Positions 6,679-13,482 of a stretch of 16,577 nt of DNA are shown piece by piece. The notes under the pieces were generated by a model. The model was not told where the DNA came from, did no database searches, and worked only from the letters and a program-made list of their open reading frames with translations. Position numbers and translations under genes: made by a program. Numbering within the stretch: the first letter of the stretch is position 1; each line of letters begins with the position of its first letter. This DNA is from JBFWUW01 sp050247075 (lineage in GTDB: Bacteria; Planctomycetota; Planctomycetia; Pirellulales; JBFWUW01), in NCBI GenBank assembly GCA_050247075.1, contig JBFWUW010000108.1, forward strand, positions 1-16,577. Direction: 5' to 3'.

Positions 6679-7746
6679 TCAGGCTGGGCTTTGGTTGGCG
6701 GGCAACAGCGGCATCAGCAAGGCTTCCAACTCGTCCCTTCCAGCTAGGATTTCCATGCCGATGGTCACGGCCCACAAGGGAGCGCGGCCGATCTGGTCGA
6801 GTTCTAACTTGACCAGATCTTTGTGCGTGGTCAACACCGCCGCGACATGCAGTTGGCCGGCCCAGTCCGACAATCCGCGGACGTCATCGCGTGTGTAGGG
6901 GTGGTGGTCGGGAAACTCCCGCAGTTCCACCAGTTCGCTTTTCAAATGCTCGAGCGTCAATCGAAAGCCGGCCGGATTGCCCAGGCCGCAAAATGCCGCC
7001 ACGCGCTGGCCCGCCAATGCCGCCAGGCTTTCACCGCGTCCCGAACTGGACAACAAGCCTTGCGGCGCGTGGGACGCCTCGAACCAGGCGGCATGCGGCG
7101 CGTAGCGCTTGGCCCGCTGGCGGATTGCGGCCCGTTGGCTATCGTTGAGGGCGTTTGCCCGCGACAGGCCGATGATGTGGGCCCTGTGGAGCCCGGTGGG
7201 CGGCTCACGCATCAGGCCGCGGGGAAAGACGTGTTCGGCTCCGAAGGGATCGAGCGCGTCGAGCAGGACGATATCGAGGTCGCGATGCATGCGACGATGT
7301 TGAAAGGCATCGTCCAACAGAATGAGTTGCGTGTCGAGCTCCTCCTCGGCAACCTGGGCCGCGGCCGCGCGGTCTCGGTCGAGCAAATGCGGCACGTCGG
7401 GCAGGCGGTGTTCCAGCTCCAGGGCCTCGTCATTGCGACGATTGGCGGCGGCCCCATAGCCGCGGCTGATCAACGACACCCGCACATCGCGATCGCGAAA
7501 CCAGCGGGCCAGCCAAACCACCAGGGGTGTTTTGCCGGTGCCCCCCAGCGTGAGATTGCCGACACTGACGACCGGAACATCCGCCCGGACAATCTCGGCC
7601 CGCCCAGTATCGTAACGCCAGTTGCGCAACCGCATGGCGCAGGCATAGGGTGTTTCGGCCAGCCGCAGGCCAGCGCGCAACAGGCTGGCTGACAGGCCGC
7701 GGCGACGGCCAGAGACGAGATCGCGAAATTCAGACGGAGAAAGCAC
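6679..7746 (-). CDS. lpxK: Tetraacyldisaccharide 4'-kinase
   Basis: LpxK phosphorylates the 4' position of the lipid A disaccharide to give lipid IVA at the inner membrane. The 355-residue protein has the Walker A loop GNLTLGGTGKT at 63-73, SRGYG at 94-98, and LLDDAFQHRR at 143-152, all diagnostic of LpxK. The N-terminal segment (residues 1-56) should give the membrane-associated helix. The start is GTG at 7746; it is supported by the SEFRDLVSGRRRG opening, which I recall from planctomycete LpxK proteins, and the next ATG (residue 38) would remove part of the N-terminal domain. The C-terminal DPDHHPYT-type signature is present as PDHHPYTRDD near 273. The presence of lpxK implies lipid A in the outer membrane. 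Other lpx genes are not in the window. Confidence 0.93.
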   Translation of the reverse strand: MLSPSEFRDLVSGRRRGLSASLLRAGLRLAETPYACAMRLRNWRYDTGRAEIVRADVPVVSVGNLTLGGTGKTPLVVWLARWFRDRDVRVSLISRGYGAAANRRNDEALELEHRLPDVPHLLDRDRAAAAQVAEEELDTQLILLDDAFQHRRMHRDLDIVLLDALDPFGAEHVFPRGLMREPPTGLHRAHIIGLSRANALNDSQRAAIRQRAKRYAPHAAWFEASHAPQGLLSSSGRGESLAALAGQRVAAFCGLGNPAGFRLTLEHLKSELVELREFPDHHPYTRDDVRGLSDWAGQLHVAAVLTTHKDLVKLELDQIGRAPLWAVTIGMEILAGRDELEALLMPLLPANQSPA

Positions 7747-7766
7747 TGCGGCGGCTGCCTGCTGCG

Positions 7767-8078
7767 CTACGAAAAGGGACCGTCGAAGAACAACGGTGGA
7801 GGCAATGGTCGGGCGGCATGATGAACCGTGACGATTTCCACCTGGTCGGACCGAACGCGATAGATGATACGATAATTGCCGTGCAAAATTTAGCGGATGT
7901 CCTCACGAAACAAGGCCGCTACGGCTTCGCCCGAGAACGGAAATCGTTCAAGACGAAATGCGGAATTCGCAATTGCCTCCACAAACCGCAACGCACGGTC
8001 TAGAGCATCTCGGGCAATAAAATCGCGAATCGCCGTCAAATCTTGGCGACTTTGCAAGGTCCAGCGAATCGTCGCCAT
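7767..8078 (-). pseudogene. ParE/RelE-family toxin interrupted by an in-frame TAA
   Basis: The first 62 codons (ATG at 8078) encode a typical ParE-family start, IRWTLQSRQDLTAIRDFIA, then FPFSGEAV and REDIR. A TAA at 7890-7892 stops the frame. In the same frame, without any shift, the next 40 codons give the standard toxin C-terminus: ILHGNYRIIYRV, then VEIVTVHHAARPL, ending at TAG 7767-7769. The intact length would be about 103 residues, normal for ParE. The family consensus has an acidic or polar residue where the stop lies, so one base change (GAA to TAA) would explain it. No antitoxin precedes it: only 84 bp separate it from icd and those contain stops in the useful frames. This looks like a decayed orphan toxin; a sequencing error or stop readthrough are alternatives. 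Confidence 0.8.
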
Positions 8079-8162
8079 CCTACTCTTTTACGGTCATAAC
8101 AATTGCTCCGGTTGGACCCTAGCAGCTATTCCAACCGCAACGCATCGCTAGCCAATAAGGTT

Positions 8163-9395
8163 TCATTCCGCACTATTCTCTGGAGCAACGTTGTCCACGC
8201 TGCCTTCTGGGCCGCTGTTACTCGACCCCGCCGCGGAGTTGCCGCCGGCTGTTGAAGTCGCGGCTACAGCCGCCGCTTGCTTGCCGCGGAGCTTGATCGG
8301 CTTGATCTTGGCAATAATGGCATCGGCCATTTCTCGCGTGCCGACGGCGGTGGGGTCGTTTCGGTCGGCCTTGAGATCGTACGTGACGGATTTCTTTTCA
8401 CGAATAACAGCGGCGACGGCTTTCTCCAGCCGGTTGGCTGCCGTTTTTTCTCCTAAGTGATGCAACATGAGCATGCCCGACAGGATTAGCGCGGTCGGGT
8501 TGACCTTGTTCAGACCCTTGTATTTGGGGGCGGTGCCGTGCGTGGCTTCAAACACAGCGCCATTCGGACCGATATTTGCGCCAGGTGCCACACCCAGCCC
8601 GCCGACAAGGCCGGCCGCCAGGTCGCTCAAGACATCGCCGTATAGATTTGGCAGCAGCAGAATGTCATACAGTTCGGGCTTTTGCACGAGCTGCATGCAC
8701 ATGTTGTCCACGATGCGGTCCTCGAACTCGATGTCGCTGTAGTCCTTGGCCACGTTGCGGCAAATTTCCAGCCATAGCCCGTCGCTGTATTTCATGATGT
8801 TGGCTTTATGCACGCAAGTAACTTTTTTGCGGCCATGCTTGCGGGCATATTCAAACGCATGCTTTGCCATCCGCTCGCTGCCCGAAACGCTGATGGGCTT
8901 GATGGAGACGCCCGTTTCGTCCAGTCCAGTTTTGACCTTGCTGCCGCTGGCCAGGCGGTTGATCTGCTCGATCATTTCCGCCGTTTCCGGCTTGCCCCTT
9001 TCAAACTCGATGCCGGCGTACAAGTCTTCGGTATTCTCGCGCATGATGACCAAGTCGATCGGAACCTTGCTGAAAAAGCTTCGCACGCCTTTGTACTGCT
9101 TGCAAGGACGCTCGCAGGCATACAAGCCCAGCGCTTGCCGCAGGTGGACGTTGATGCTGCGAAAGCCGGTGCCGACCGGCGTGGTGATGGGGGCCTTCAG
9201 GGCGCATTTGGTGCGGCGGACGCTCTCCATGACAGAGTCAGGCAGCGGCGTACCGACCCGCGCCATGACATCAATGCCGGCCTCTTGCACGTCCCAATTG
9301 ATCTGTACGCCGGTGGCGTCCACGCATCGACGGGCCGCTTCGGCCAGTTCCGGTCCGGTGCCGTCGCCGGTGATGAGCGTCACGTCGTGAATCAT
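8163..9395 (-). CDS. icd: Isocitrate dehydrogenase (isocitrate/isopropylmalate dehydrogenase family)
   Basis: The 410-residue enzyme decarboxylates isocitrate to 2-oxoglutarate in the TCA cycle. Visible signatures are ITGDGTGPE at 8-16, the substrate loop TGFRSINVHLR at 76-86 with S80 and the arginines, RENTEDLYAGIE at 119-130, HKANIMK at 196-202, and the family pattern NLYGDVLSDLAAGLVGGLG at 250-268. FRSIN and ENTEDLYAGIE favour isocitrate over isopropylmalate. K291-Y292 resemble the NADP contacts of E. coli Icd, but the downstream Arg seems absent, so cofactor is unresolved. Residues about 372-410 form an Ala/Ser/Gly/Asn-rich tail absent from most homologues. ATG at 9395 is chosen over 9437 because AAAGG lies 8 nt upstream and the product then starts like its family. 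Confidence 0.92.
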   Translation of the reverse strand: MIHDVTLITGDGTGPELAEAARRCVDATGVQINWDVQEAGIDVMARVGTPLPDSVMESVRRTKCALKAPITTPVGTGFRSINVHLRQALGLYACERPCKQYKGVRSFFSKVPIDLVIMRENTEDLYAGIEFERGKPETAEMIEQINRLASGSKVKTGLDETGVSIKPISVSGSERMAKHAFEYARKHGRKKVTCVHKANIMKYSDGLWLEICRNVAKDYSDIEFEDRIVDNMCMQLVQKPELYDILLLPNLYGDVLSDLAAGLVGGLGVAPGANIGPNGAVFEATHGTAPKYKGLNKVNPTALILSGMLMLHHLGEKTAANRLEKAVAAVIREKKSVTYDLKADRNDPTAVGTREMADAIIAKIKPIKLRGKQAAAVAATSTAGGNSAAGSSNSGPEGSVDNVAPENSAE

Positions 9396-9429
9396 GAGGT
9401 GGCCTTTCTTCGTCAAAAAACATTCGATC

Positions 9430-9450
9430 GGGGGCATCGCCTTCGCCCCC
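9430..9450 (-). other. GC hairpin followed by a T-run in the icd leader
   Basis: GGGGGC (9430-9435) and GCCCCC (9445-9450) pair across 9 nt. In the minus-strand transcript the stem is followed by 9 nt and then six T residues (9415-9420), ahead of the icd ribosome site. It resembles an attenuator, though the gap between stem and T-run is longer than in a standard intrinsic terminator. Confidence 0.35.
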
Positions 9451-9578
9451 GCTTGTGGGAAAAACTAGCAGATGGCGCAGAGAGCGTCAACGATGGCCGT
9501 CATGGCCGCGGATGCCTTCACGTTCGCCTGGCGACACATGCGAGCACCTCGTCGAGGCCGCGCAAAACTTGCCCTGTA

Positions 9579-9608
9579 TTGGAAGTTGCGACGAATATGC
9601 CCTATAGT
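9579..9608 (+). promoter_or_regulatory. Candidate promoter for the metallophosphoesterase gene
   Basis: TTGGAA (9579-9584) and TATAGT (9603-9608) are separated by 18 nt, matching 4 of 6 and 5 of 6 sigma-70 consensus bases. Transcription would begin about 65 nt before the ATG at 9681. It lies in the divergent gap with icd, where a promoter is expected. Confidence 0.4.
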
Positions 9609-9680
9609 AAATTGGCCCAGGCAGGGTGGACCGAGAAATCTTCGCCCGCCCGTTTTTCCAGCGCTCCACAAGGACGTGCG

Positions 9681-10562
9681 ATGTTGACGCTGTTGCACAT
9701 CTCTGACCTACACTTCGGCCCGCACTACCTCAGTGAGGCAGGCGAGTCGTTGCAACGGTTTGCCGCGGAACTGCGGCCCGACATTGTCGTGGCCAGCGGC
9801 GACTTTACCCAGCGGGCCAAACGCCGCCAATTTGCCAATGCGCGGGAATTTCTGGGCCGCTTGCCCGATGTGCCACTTGTAATTGTGCCTGGCAACCATG
9901 ACATCCCCTTGTACCGCATTCACGAGCGGCTGTTCTCGCCCTATGGCCTGTACCGCCGCTACATGGAGAACGAGGGCGACCACGTCCTGTCGCACCCGCG
10001 CGCGGTGATTGCCGCCTTGAACACCACCAGCCCGCTGCGGCGCATCACCAATGGGCGCATCCGGGCTGAATCGCTGGCGCTTTGCCGACGCGCGTTCGCC
10101 GATGCGCCAGCCGGTGCCGCGCGAATCGTCGTGGCGCATCACCCGTTTGCTCCCCCGGAGGACGCGCTCGGGGGCGAAATCATGCGCGGCATACCGGCCG
10201 CGCTGGAAGTGTTCGCCGAATTGGGCGTGGAATTGGTCCTGGGGGGCCATCTGCATCGGGCTTATTCCATCAGTTCGTTGGATGTCTGCCCCGACCCGCA
10301 GCATACGCAGGGTGTCTTGCTGGTGCAGTCAGGCACGACCACGTCGGGCCGCGGGAGGGCGGGGGAAAAAGGCAAGAACTCACTGAACGTGATTCAGATT
10401 GACGGTGGATCGATCCGCGTCACACCTCATCTGCGCGGCGAGGATGGCCGCTTCGCTCCGCTCGCGGCCGCGCTGCACCCGCGCGCGGAGTTTGATTTGG
10501 CGAACGACCGCAAGACAACGGCACCGAAAACCGCACGCCCGTTCCGGGAGCGGGCCGGGTGA
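9681..10562 (+). CDS. Metallophosphoesterase, calcineurin-like (CpdA type)
   Basis: The 293-residue protein carries all five calcineurin-like metal-binding blocks in order: SDLHFG at 8-13, SGDFT at 39-43, GNHDIP at 71-76, AHHPF at 152-156 and GGHLHRA at 188-194. It therefore should bind two metal ions and hydrolyse phosphomonoesters or diesters. The spacing resembles the Icc/CpdA 3',5'-cAMP phosphodiesterase group, but related enzymes act on other substrates, so activity is unassigned. No signal peptide or membrane helix is seen; the last 35 residues are basic and probably disordered. ATG at 9681 has AAGGA with 6 nt spacing; the same frame is open far upstream antisense to icd, which is a shadow. 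It is probably monocistronic, followed by repeat copy 2 and facing the UbiA gene. Confidence 0.9.
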   Translation: MLTLLHISDLHFGPHYLSEAGESLQRFAAELRPDIVVASGDFTQRAKRRQFANAREFLGRLPDVPLVIVPGNHDIPLYRIHERLFSPYGLYRRYMENEGDHVLSHPRAVIAALNTTSPLRRITNGRIRAESLALCRRAFADAPAGAARIVVAHHPFAPPEDALGGEIMRGIPAALEVFAELGVELVLGGHLHRAYSISSLDVCPDPQHTQGVLLVQSGTTTSGRGRAGEKGKNSLNVIQIDGGSIRVTPHLRGEDGRFAPLAAALHPRAEFDLANDRKTTAPKTARPFRERAG

Positions 10563-10573
10563 GCTCGCACGTC

Positions 10574-10598
10574 GCCGCATGGTTCCCGCCATGCCGGC
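10574..10598 (+). other. Conserved hairpin at the head of repeat copy 2
   Basis: GCC-GCATGG, loop TTCCCG, then CCATGC-C-GGC form a perfect 6-bp inner stem (10577-10582 with 10589-10594), with an outer GCC/GGC stem past a bulged C. The pair T10580-A10591 replaces C2304-G2315 of copy 1, a compensatory change. Confidence 0.5.
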
Positions 10599-10693
10599 GT
10601 GATGTGGGAGTTGCTTGCCATTCTCGGGTACGGTTGCTCGGCATGGATCATTCCATCCGATTCAAGCCAACAAGGCGGGTGCCATGTGCCTAC
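10574..10693 (+). repeat. Dispersed ~120-bp intergenic element, copy 2
   Basis: This copy aligns ungapped to 2298-2417 and has the same orientation relative to the upstream plus-strand gene. It begins 11 nt after the metallophosphoesterase stop and lies in the 181-bp gap before the UbiA stop. Shared blocks are CCATTCTCGG (10618-10627), GCATGG (10641-10646) and GCCATGT (10681-10687). The regions between blocks have diverged freely, down to 4 of 15 identical bases, yet the spacing is exact, so length appears to be constrained. Confidence 0.72.
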
Positions 10694-10743
10694 CCCCGGG
10701 GTGACGGTTTGCTGATGGCAGGACATGCCCTTTGTAGCCACTC

Positions 10744-11691
10744 CTAGGTCGAATAAATCCATCGGCCCAGAAACATCGTCGGCAGCAACAGCAGCAAAAT
10801 GATCGCCGCCCAGCCGATTCCGCGCACAGAGAAGCAAACGAGTGCATCTAGAGTAATCAGCGAAAAGATGCATGACTTAACGGCCATCTGCACGCTTTGC
10901 GGCGTGGGATTGGCAATGGCCCGCACGCAACGCGAGCCAATCACCAGCCCGATCATGCCGCACAAATACGGCCAGCGGCCAGGCGGGGCAAAGCGGGCCG
11001 GGTTGCTCACATCGGGCAATTCGTCCGCCATTTGCGGATAATAAGCCAGACAGGCAATCCCCAGGCCCATCACCACGGTACTGGCCAACAACTGCCAGCG
11101 ATTGCTGGTCTGGGCTTCAGTACGGGCGAACCAGGTAACGCCCACGATATAGGTGCCAATGCCCGCCGCAATCAAGTAGTGGGGCGCAACCCAAGGACCG
11201 GCGGCCAGGCTCATCCCCAGCAAGACATTCAGGAACCGGCACGATCCCATGCTCAAGGGGCCCAGCGGTGTCCTTTTCAACCAGCGGTCGTAAAGCAGTA
11301 CGGCTGCCGCCAGCGCCGTCGCCGCCAGCCCGGTTCGATATTCGCCGGCCAACGAGCTTGTAATCCAGCCGGCGGCGGTCCCCATCAACATCAGTTCGGC
11401 ACCCAGCCAACCAGCCACGCGCGGCGAGATTCGCCCCGATGGCAACGGCCGGTGGGGCCGCTCGCGGGCGTCGATATCGAGATCGAAAACGTCATTGAGT
11501 ACCATGCCCGCGGTATACAACAGACAAGAGGCGGCGACCAGCGGCAGGCTAAAACGCCACGGTTCCAAGCTAGAATGCGTAAACAAGTAGCCCATCAAGA
11601 CATCGGCCGCCGCCGTAAAAACATTGGGAATACGGCAAAGCTGCAAGCATGATCGCAGTTTAGATGTCGCTGGCGGAGAGGGATCGGGCAT
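10744..11691 (-). CDS. UbiA-family prenyltransferase, EboC/SCO3242-like
   Basis: The 315-residue protein is hydrophobic with about eight or nine membrane helices. It has the first Asp-rich motif as NDVFDLDIDARERPHRPLPSG (in parts: N66, D67, D70, D72, D74, then HRPLPSG at 80-86), which binds the prenyl diphosphate. The second motif is changed to YDRWLKR at 134-140, then GPLSMGSCRFLNVLLGMS, a pattern I associate with EboC-like proteins rather than UbiA or MenA. It should attach or modify an isoprenoid in the membrane, but the acceptor is unknown. The gene starts 28 nt after permease B in the same direction, so it probably belongs to the same transcript. The other ebo genes are not seen here. 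Family is sure, subgroup moderate. Confidence 0.88.
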   Translation of the reverse strand: MPDPSPPATSKLRSCLQLCRIPNVFTAAADVLMGYLFTHSSLEPWRFSLPLVAASCLLYTAGMVLNDVFDLDIDARERPHRPLPSGRISPRVAGWLGAELMLMGTAAGWITSSLAGEYRTGLAATALAAAVLLYDRWLKRTPLGPLSMGSCRFLNVLLGMSLAAGPWVAPHYLIAAGIGTYIVGVTWFARTEAQTSNRWQLLASTVVMGLGIACLAYYPQMADELPDVSNPARFAPPGRWPYLCGMIGLVIGSRCVRAIANPTPQSVQMAVKSCIFSLITLDALVCFSVRGIGWAAIILLLLLPTMFLGRWIYST

Positions 11692-11719
11692 GAGTGGGCT
11701 GTATTTTGAGCTGGATTGC

Positions 11720-12556
11720 CTAACTGCTGGCGCTGCGATAGCTGATTAATGCCCGCTGAAAGATCAACCGCGACACGACGAACGACATTGCCGTGGCCAG
11801 CAGGGCAAAGCCGGCCAGCGGCCACTGACTGGTGTCGAGCGGCTTGGCCAGCAGCCGCGCTGGGACGTTGACCACCACTAGCACCGGCACCGCATAGGTG
11901 AAGGCATATTGCAACGGCGTACCGTAGCGGCCGCGGTAGATTTCCATCGGATAACGCGAGAAATTTGTCACGTAGAACCAGAAATCGTAGAGCGATTGGT
12001 TGCGCCCCAGCCAGACGCTAAACGCCGCCATCACCATCATCAGGCTGTAAAGGATAACCACGCCGCACAACACATATACAGGGTACAACGCTACCTGATG
12101 CAGGCCGGGCCGGTCGGGCAATTGCGCTAAGGAGTAGCCCAATAAGGCTATCGCCAGCAGAGGATTAGCGAGCGAAGACCACTCTATTTTCCGCAGCGAG
12201 ATGAGGAACTGCGTGTCGATCGGTTTGAGCAGGGCAAAGTCCAGCCCGCCCGTGCGGATGAGCTCGCTGAATTCGTCGGCATTGGGCATGAAGAATGCCT
12301 GCACCAGGCCGTTAACAATCAACGTTGTGGCCAGGAAGATAAAATACTGATACTTGTCCCATCCTCCCTCCCCCTCTCCGATCGCCTTCGTGTAATTGAA
12401 GATCAACAGGTAAAAGCCCAGGTTCATCGACATCCACGACAGCGATGTCACGCAGTCAATCACAAAATTGCCGCGAAACGTCATTTCCCGCACCAGGCTG
12501 TTGCGGGCGAAGGTGCGAAACACGCGGCCATAGGCCGGACGTCGATGGTCGTTCAT
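11720..12556 (-). CDS. ABC-2 type permease B (COG3694-like)
   Basis: The 278-residue product has about six membrane helices, with an amphipathic N-terminus (VFRTFARNSLVREMTFRGNF) and the internal segment SELIRTGGLDFALLKPIDTQF near 96-116. That segment is typical of the PF06182 permeases, where the 'tied to KPID' loop probably contacts the ATPase. Its ATG overlaps the TGA of permease A by 4 nt (ATGA at 12553-12556), so the two are translationally coupled and likely form a heterodimeric channel. A COG4586-type ATP-binding subunit, normally encoded next to the pair, is missing here. Substrate unknown. Confidence 0.88.
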   Translation of the reverse strand: MNDHRRPAYGRVFRTFARNSLVREMTFRGNFVIDCVTSLSWMSMNLGFYLLIFNYTKAIGEGEGGWDKYQYFIFLATTLIVNGLVQAFFMPNADEFSELIRTGGLDFALLKPIDTQFLISLRKIEWSSLANPLLAIALLGYSLAQLPDRPGLHQVALYPVYVLCGVVILYSLMMVMAAFSVWLGRNQSLYDFWFYVTNFSRYPMEIYRGRYGTPLQYAFTYAVPVLVVVNVPARLLAKPLDTSQWPLAGFALLATAMSFVVSRLIFQRALISYRSASS

Positions 12557-13404
12557 CCGCCGTACCCGCTATAGCGACGCAGCCCCAGATTGAACAGTGT
12601 GCGATTAATCCACAGCAGCGAGACAGCCCACCCGCCCTGAATGGCCAGCCCGCGGACCAGGTCTGCCCCCGTGATCTTTTCCAGAAACACGGCAGAGGGA
12701 AAATAAGCCAGGTATTGCAGCGGCAGCAATTCCACCAGGCCCCGCCACGGCTGAGGCAGCAAATCGATGGGGAACATGTGCCCGGAACAGAAGAACGTGA
12801 ACAACATATACACGAACAGCAGCGAGCTGACTTCCAGGAACCAAAAGCCGATCATGCCGATCGTCGACTCCAACAAGAAGCCAATCAAGAACGCCATCAA
12901 CAGCGAGGCCGCGAAGGCAGCCAAGGTCGTGGCATCGGGCCAGCCGTTGAAATAGCCGCGGCAGAGAAAGAAGACCAGCGCAAACGGCCCCGCCGCCACG
13001 GCATAGTAAACCAGCTTGTGCGCCATGCGGTTCAAAAACAGAAAACCGATCATGTCGATCGGCTGGATCAAATACTTCTTAATCGTGCCGTCGCGGATGT
13101 CGCGGGCAATGCCGGAAGCCAGTCCCGGCATGCTGGAGAACGCCCGCGCGACCATCGTCAACAGATAATAGACGACGAATTCCGAGTAGGTGTAACCCTG
13201 AATGGCAGGGGCCTGCGAAGCGGAAGGGCCGCCGCCAGCCTCCTTCAAAGAGGCGAAGATGGCGTGCCACATGAAGACCTGTGTCACGATCGGCAGGAAC
13301 CGCATCAGCGTGCCCAGCGCGAAGTCGCCCCGGTAGACCAGCCGTTCTTCCAGGCAGATCCGCAGAATCGTCCAAGAGGTATGCAGTCGGGCGTACATCG
13401 GCAT
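12553..13404 (-). CDS. ABC-2 type permease A (COG4587-like)
   Basis: The 283-residue protein has about six membrane helices and the diagnostic loop ARDIRDGTIKKYLIQPIDMI near 100-119, the counterpart of the loop in permease B. It also has GHMFPIDLLPQPWRGLVELLPLQYL near 209-233 (conserved Pro residues), typical of this family. It should be the inner-membrane half of an ABC exporter with permease B. The start ATG at 13404 lies 78 nt after the glmS stop on the same strand; a second Met two codons on is also possible, and no clear Shine-Dalgarno sequence distinguishes them. The usual position for the ATPase gene, just upstream, is taken by glmS. Confidence 0.88.
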   Translation of the reverse strand: MPMYARLHTSWTILRICLEERLVYRGDFALGTLMRFLPIVTQVFMWHAIFASLKEAGGGPSASQAPAIQGYTYSEFVVYYLLTMVARAFSSMPGLASGIARDIRDGTIKKYLIQPIDMIGFLFLNRMAHKLVYYAVAAGPFALVFFLCRGYFNGWPDATTLAAFAASLLMAFLIGFLLESTIGMIGFWFLEVSSLLFVYMLFTFFCSGHMFPIDLLPQPWRGLVELLPLQYLAYFPSAVFLEKITGADLVRGLAIQGGWAVSLLWINRTLFNLGLRRYSGYGG

Positions 13405-13482
13405 AAGGGCGGGACACGGGCAGGGAAAGTGTGCCCATTCTCGCCATCAAGCCGGGAATTACAACCGGCTCAGTACGGTGCT

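Noticed and set aside
8079..8162. Antitoxin remnant upstream of the broken toxin
   Set aside because: Only a five-codon open stretch ends just before the toxin ATG, preceded by a stop; it is too short to claim homology with any antitoxin.
8808..9680. Long upstream extension of the metallophosphoesterase frame
   Set aside because: It runs antisense to icd and its sequence has no similarity; the AAGGA ribosome site and the family-typical N-terminus place the start at 9681.
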